Shown: positions 5,344 to 7,388 of the stretch, piece by piece
Position numbering within the stretch: the first letter of the stretch is position 1
Layout: each line of letters starts with the position of its first letter
Assembly (NCBI GenBank): GCA_903912585.1
Contig: CAIWHY010000061.1
Location: 1 to 7,388, forward strand
Reading direction: 5' to 3'
Source of the DNA: an uncultured Thermoleophilia bacterium
GTDB taxonomy: Bacteria; Actinomycetota; Thermoleophilia; UBA2241
Length of the DNA stretch: 7,388 nucleotides
Notes under the pieces: generated by a model
Told to the model about the DNA's origin: nothing
What the model saw: only the letters and a program-made list of their open reading frames with translations
Databases searched by the model: none
Made by a program: the position numbers and the translations under genes

Positions 5344-7134
5344 CTAGAGCCGGACGTCGACGCCGAGCTCGGCGAGTTTGTCTTCGGTCGGGACACCGTG
5401 TTCGTCCCAGCCACGGAGCTTGTAGTACTCGAGCGTCTTCTCGGCGAAGGTCTCCTTGCCGATCACGCGGCCGGCCGAGGGGCCTTTCTTGTGCGGCTTG
5501 GTGAGCAGGAGCTCGGGCAGGTAGTCGTCCGCCGCCGTCATGCCTTCACGCATGTTGAACAGGCGGCCGAGGTTCCAGACGCGCTCGCCGGCGAGGATGA
5601 GCTCCTCCTCGGTGACGTCGCGCTTCCAGACGTGCTTGAACAGCTGGCTCATCTGGTTGGCGTCGATCGCCCAGAAGTCGCACCAGATGCCCAGGTACTT
5701 CAGCGACGAGAAGTTCTGGCCGTTGATGTTGTAGGCCGCCTTGCCTTCCATCGTGTCCGCCGGTTCGTCGCCGGTCACGATCTCGTCGCCGACCGGGTAG
5801 GAGCGCATGTGGCAGCCGCCGCGGTCGGAGGTGGAGTAGGAGAGGCTCATGCCGAACGTGCCGCGCGGGTCGTAGCCCGGGAGCTCGAGGTTCTTGACCT
5901 CCATCGCGAGCTCGGGCACGCCGTACTTCTCGGCGAGGTGCTTCGAGCCGAGCGCCAGATCCTCGCCGATGCCGGTGCGGGTGGCCATGAGCTCCGGCGC
6001 CGCGAGGTAGCCGTCGACGTCGCCGAACGTCACGCCGAAGTCCTTGACGCCCTTCTCGGTGAGATCCATCGCGAGGCCGAGCACGGAGCCAGACGAGATG
6101 GTGTCCATGCCCCACTCGTCGCAGAGCTCGTTGAACTTGACGAGCGCCGCGATGTCGCCGATGCCGCAGTTGGCGCCGCAGAGAGCGATGGTCTCGTACT
6201 CGGGACCCTCACCCTGGACCATCTTGCCGCCCTGCTCCACGCCGTGGAAGTTGCGGCAGGCGATGGCGCACTGGTAGCAGGCGCGCTTCTTGAGGCGGAT
6301 CTTCTGGAAGGACTCGGAGTTGAGGTTGGCGGCGTCCTCGAACTCGCCCTCCGACCAGTTGCGCGTCGGGAAGGCACCGGCGCCGTTGACAAGGTCGACG
6401 AGGACCGGCGTGCCCTCTTCGTGGACCCAGTAGTTGTCGTCGGTGAGGACGTACTCCTCGTGCATGCGCAGGACGTCCTTGAGGAACTCCCTGGCGTCTC
6501 CGACGCTGACCGAACCGGTGCCGCGCACGGCGATCGCCTTGAGGTTCTTGTCGCCCATGAGGGCGCCGTGACCGCCTCGCCCGGCCTTGTGGTACTGGTC
6601 GGTGGAGACGCAGGCCCAAGGCAGCTTCTTCTCGCCGGCCGGGCCGATGGAGAGCGTCCTGGCGTTGGGGTCGAAGTCGTCGCGCATGGCCTGCTCGATC
6701 TCGGAGGTCTTCATGCCCCAGTACCTGGCCTCGGCGGGCCGGAACTCGACGACGTCGTCCTTGATGGTGACGACCGTCGGCTTCTCGGCACGCCCCTTGA
6801 CGATGATCATGTCGTAGCCGGCGAACTTGAGCTCGGGCGCGAACGAGCCGCCCACGTAGCTGTCGTTGAGCACCCCGGTGACCGGGCTCTTGCACCCTAC
6901 GATCAGGCGCGACGACGTGCTCACATTGGTGCCGGCGAACGGCCCCGTCACGATGAAGACCGGGTTGTCGGCGGACCAGGGGTCAAGACCCGCCGGGATC
7001 TCCTCCCACATGTAGCGCAGGAGCATGCCCTTGCCACCGATGTAGAGCTGCGCCCAGTCCATATTGAGCGGCTCTACCGCGGAGGTCAGAGCGCTCATGT
7101 CCAGTCTGAGCACTTTGCCTTGGTAGAAATCCAA
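5344..7134 (-). CDS. Tungsten-dependent aldehyde:ferredoxin oxidoreductase, catalytic subunit
   Basis: A 596-residue AOR-family enzyme, close to the roughly 605 of Pyrococcus AOR. Family enzymes oxidise aldehydes to acids, or run in reverse, using a bis-pterin tungsten cofactor and one [4Fe-4S] cluster. Seen here: GGKG (33-36), GPFAGTNVSTSSR (64-76), AGRGGHGALMGDKNLKAIAV (184-203), cluster ligands CxxCxxxC at 286/289/293 and a fourth Cys at 485, GPEYET (310-315), DTISSG (344-349) and DRGGCHMR (437-444). Glu312 and His442 are likely equivalents of the Pyrococcus active-site Glu313 and His448. The start is TTG with a strong AGGAGG 5 bases upstream. The stop is TAG, in a region carrying a pyrrolysine system. 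Oxygen sensitivity of the family implies an anaerobe. Substrate range cannot be told from sequence. Confidence 0.95.
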   Translation of the reverse strand: MDFYQGKVLRLDMSALTSAVEPLNMDWAQLYIGGKGMLLRYMWEEIPAGLDPWSADNPVFIVTGPFAGTNVSTSSRLIVGCKSPVTGVLNDSYVGGSFAPELKFAGYDMIIVKGRAEKPTVVTIKDDVVEFRPAEARYWGMKTSEIEQAMRDDFDPNARTLSIGPAGEKKLPWACVSTDQYHKAGRGGHGALMGDKNLKAIAVRGTGSVSVGDAREFLKDVLRMHEEYVLTDDNYWVHEEGTPVLVDLVNGAGAFPTRNWSEGEFEDAANLNSESFQKIRLKKRACYQCAIACRNFHGVEQGGKMVQGEGPEYETIALCGANCGIGDIAALVKFNELCDEWGMDTISSGSVLGLAMDLTEKGVKDFGVTFGDVDGYLAAPELMATRTGIGEDLALGSKHLAEKYGVPELAMEVKNLELPGYDPRGTFGMSLSYSTSDRGGCHMRSYPVGDEIVTGDEPADTMEGKAAYNINGQNFSSLKYLGIWCDFWAIDANQMSQLFKHVWKRDVTEEELILAGERVWNLGRLFNMREGMTAADDYLPELLLTKPHKKGPSAGRVIGKETFAEKTLEYYKLRGWDEHGVPTEDKLAELGVDVRL

Positions 7135-7150
7135 TGCGTCCTCCTGAAGA
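7132..7150 (-). promoter_or_regulatory. Ribosome-binding site deciding the AOR start (TTG codon)
   Basis: The minus strand reads CAGGAGG, then ACGCA, then TTG, then the codons for DFYQGK. The AGGAGG match is full length and at ideal spacing. The N-terminal residues of AOR proteins (short, then G-K-hydrophobic-L-R-hydrophobic-D) line up with this start, so an in-frame ATG 12 codons later would cut into the conserved fold. Confidence 0.8.
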
Positions 7151-7227
7151 CGTACGACGGAGTCTCCGCCGTCTCGGCGCGCGATTCGGCCCCCGCGCGC
7201 GGAAACGAAGGGATTACAGGCCTCGCT

Positions 7228-7256
7228 ATTCTAGCCCTCGGTCCGGTGCGGAGCAA
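7228..7256 (-). promoter_or_regulatory. Predicted promoter of the AOR operon
   Basis: TAGAAT (7228-7233) matches the -10 consensus at five of six positions. TTGCTC (7251-7256) shares the TTG of the -35 box, with a 17-base spacer. The predicted leader is about 85 bases. The same TAGAAT hexamer is used ahead of pylT. Confidence 0.5.
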
Positions 7257-7260
7257 CGAA

Positions 7261-7278
7261 CCGCCTGCAAAAAGGCGG
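7261..7278. other. Small hairpin next to the AOR -35 box
   Basis: CCGCCT (7261-7266) pairs with AGGCGG (7273-7278) around a 6-base loop, 4 bases upstream of the -35 box. It could be a repressor or activator site or the end of an upstream transcript. The rest of the right edge (7279-7388) is GC-rich with no gene I can support; a minus-strand frame with GC-rich third positions over the last 70 bases might be the tail of another gene. Confidence 0.3.
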
Positions 7279-7388
7279 AAACGGAGTCGAAAACGGCGGC
7301 GGCTTAGACATTCGGGCAGGGGCGGCGACCGCGAGGGGAGCATCCGGCCCGAGCTCGCGGACCCGCAGCCGCGCCGCCGGGACGGACC

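Noticed and set aside
7095..7343. An 82-codon minus-strand frame overlapping the AOR start
   Set aside because: It overlaps the AOR gene in another frame, covers the predicted promoter and leader, and has Arg-rich sequence without motifs.

Overview
The window is GC-rich DNA whose identifiable genes, apart from one fragment at the left edge, lie on the minus strand. Its core is a pyrrolysine (Pyl, the 22nd amino acid) cassette. Read in the direction of transcription it is pylB (3415-2336), pylC (2319-1135), pylD (1138-332) and pylT (200-128), a tRNA with a CUA anticodon. Together PylB, PylC and PylD convert two lysines to pyrrolysine, and pylT is the amber-decoding tRNA that carries it. The pyrrolysyl-tRNA synthetase (pylS, or bacterial pylSc/pylSn) and a Pyl-containing methylamine methyltransferase are not in the window.

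Upstream on the same strand is a second unit: a tungsten/molybdenum-pterin aldehyde:ferredoxin oxidoreductase (AOR; 7134-5344), a 16-cysteine polyferredoxin (5330-4830) and a MoaD/ThiS-like small protein ending in Gly-Gly (4827-4558). This resembles aor-type operons in which a catalytic subunit, a Fe-S electron-transfer subunit and a pterin-cofactor sulfur carrier are co-transcribed. A GC-rich hairpin follows the last gene. Between the two units is a lone nitroreductase-family flavoprotein gene (4349-3690) that looks separately transcribed, possibly as a leaderless mRNA.

Promoter-like sequences can be read upstream of the AOR operon, the nitroreductase, pylB and pylT, so the region is probably several transcription units. 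The pylB promoter helps fix the start of that gene. At the left edge, a plus-strand reading frame (1-101) resembles the end of a Gmad2-type domain and converges on pylT.

The host is most likely an anaerobic, high-GC bacterium. The oxygen-sensitive Fe-S/tungsten enzymes and the pyrrolysine machinery point to anaerobic life. High GC, a Gmad2-like domain and a TANNNT box 7 nt ahead of an ATG would suit an anaerobic actinobacterial lineage, but the taxonomy is an inference. Both the AOR gene and the left-edge gene end in TAG, the codon that pylT reads.
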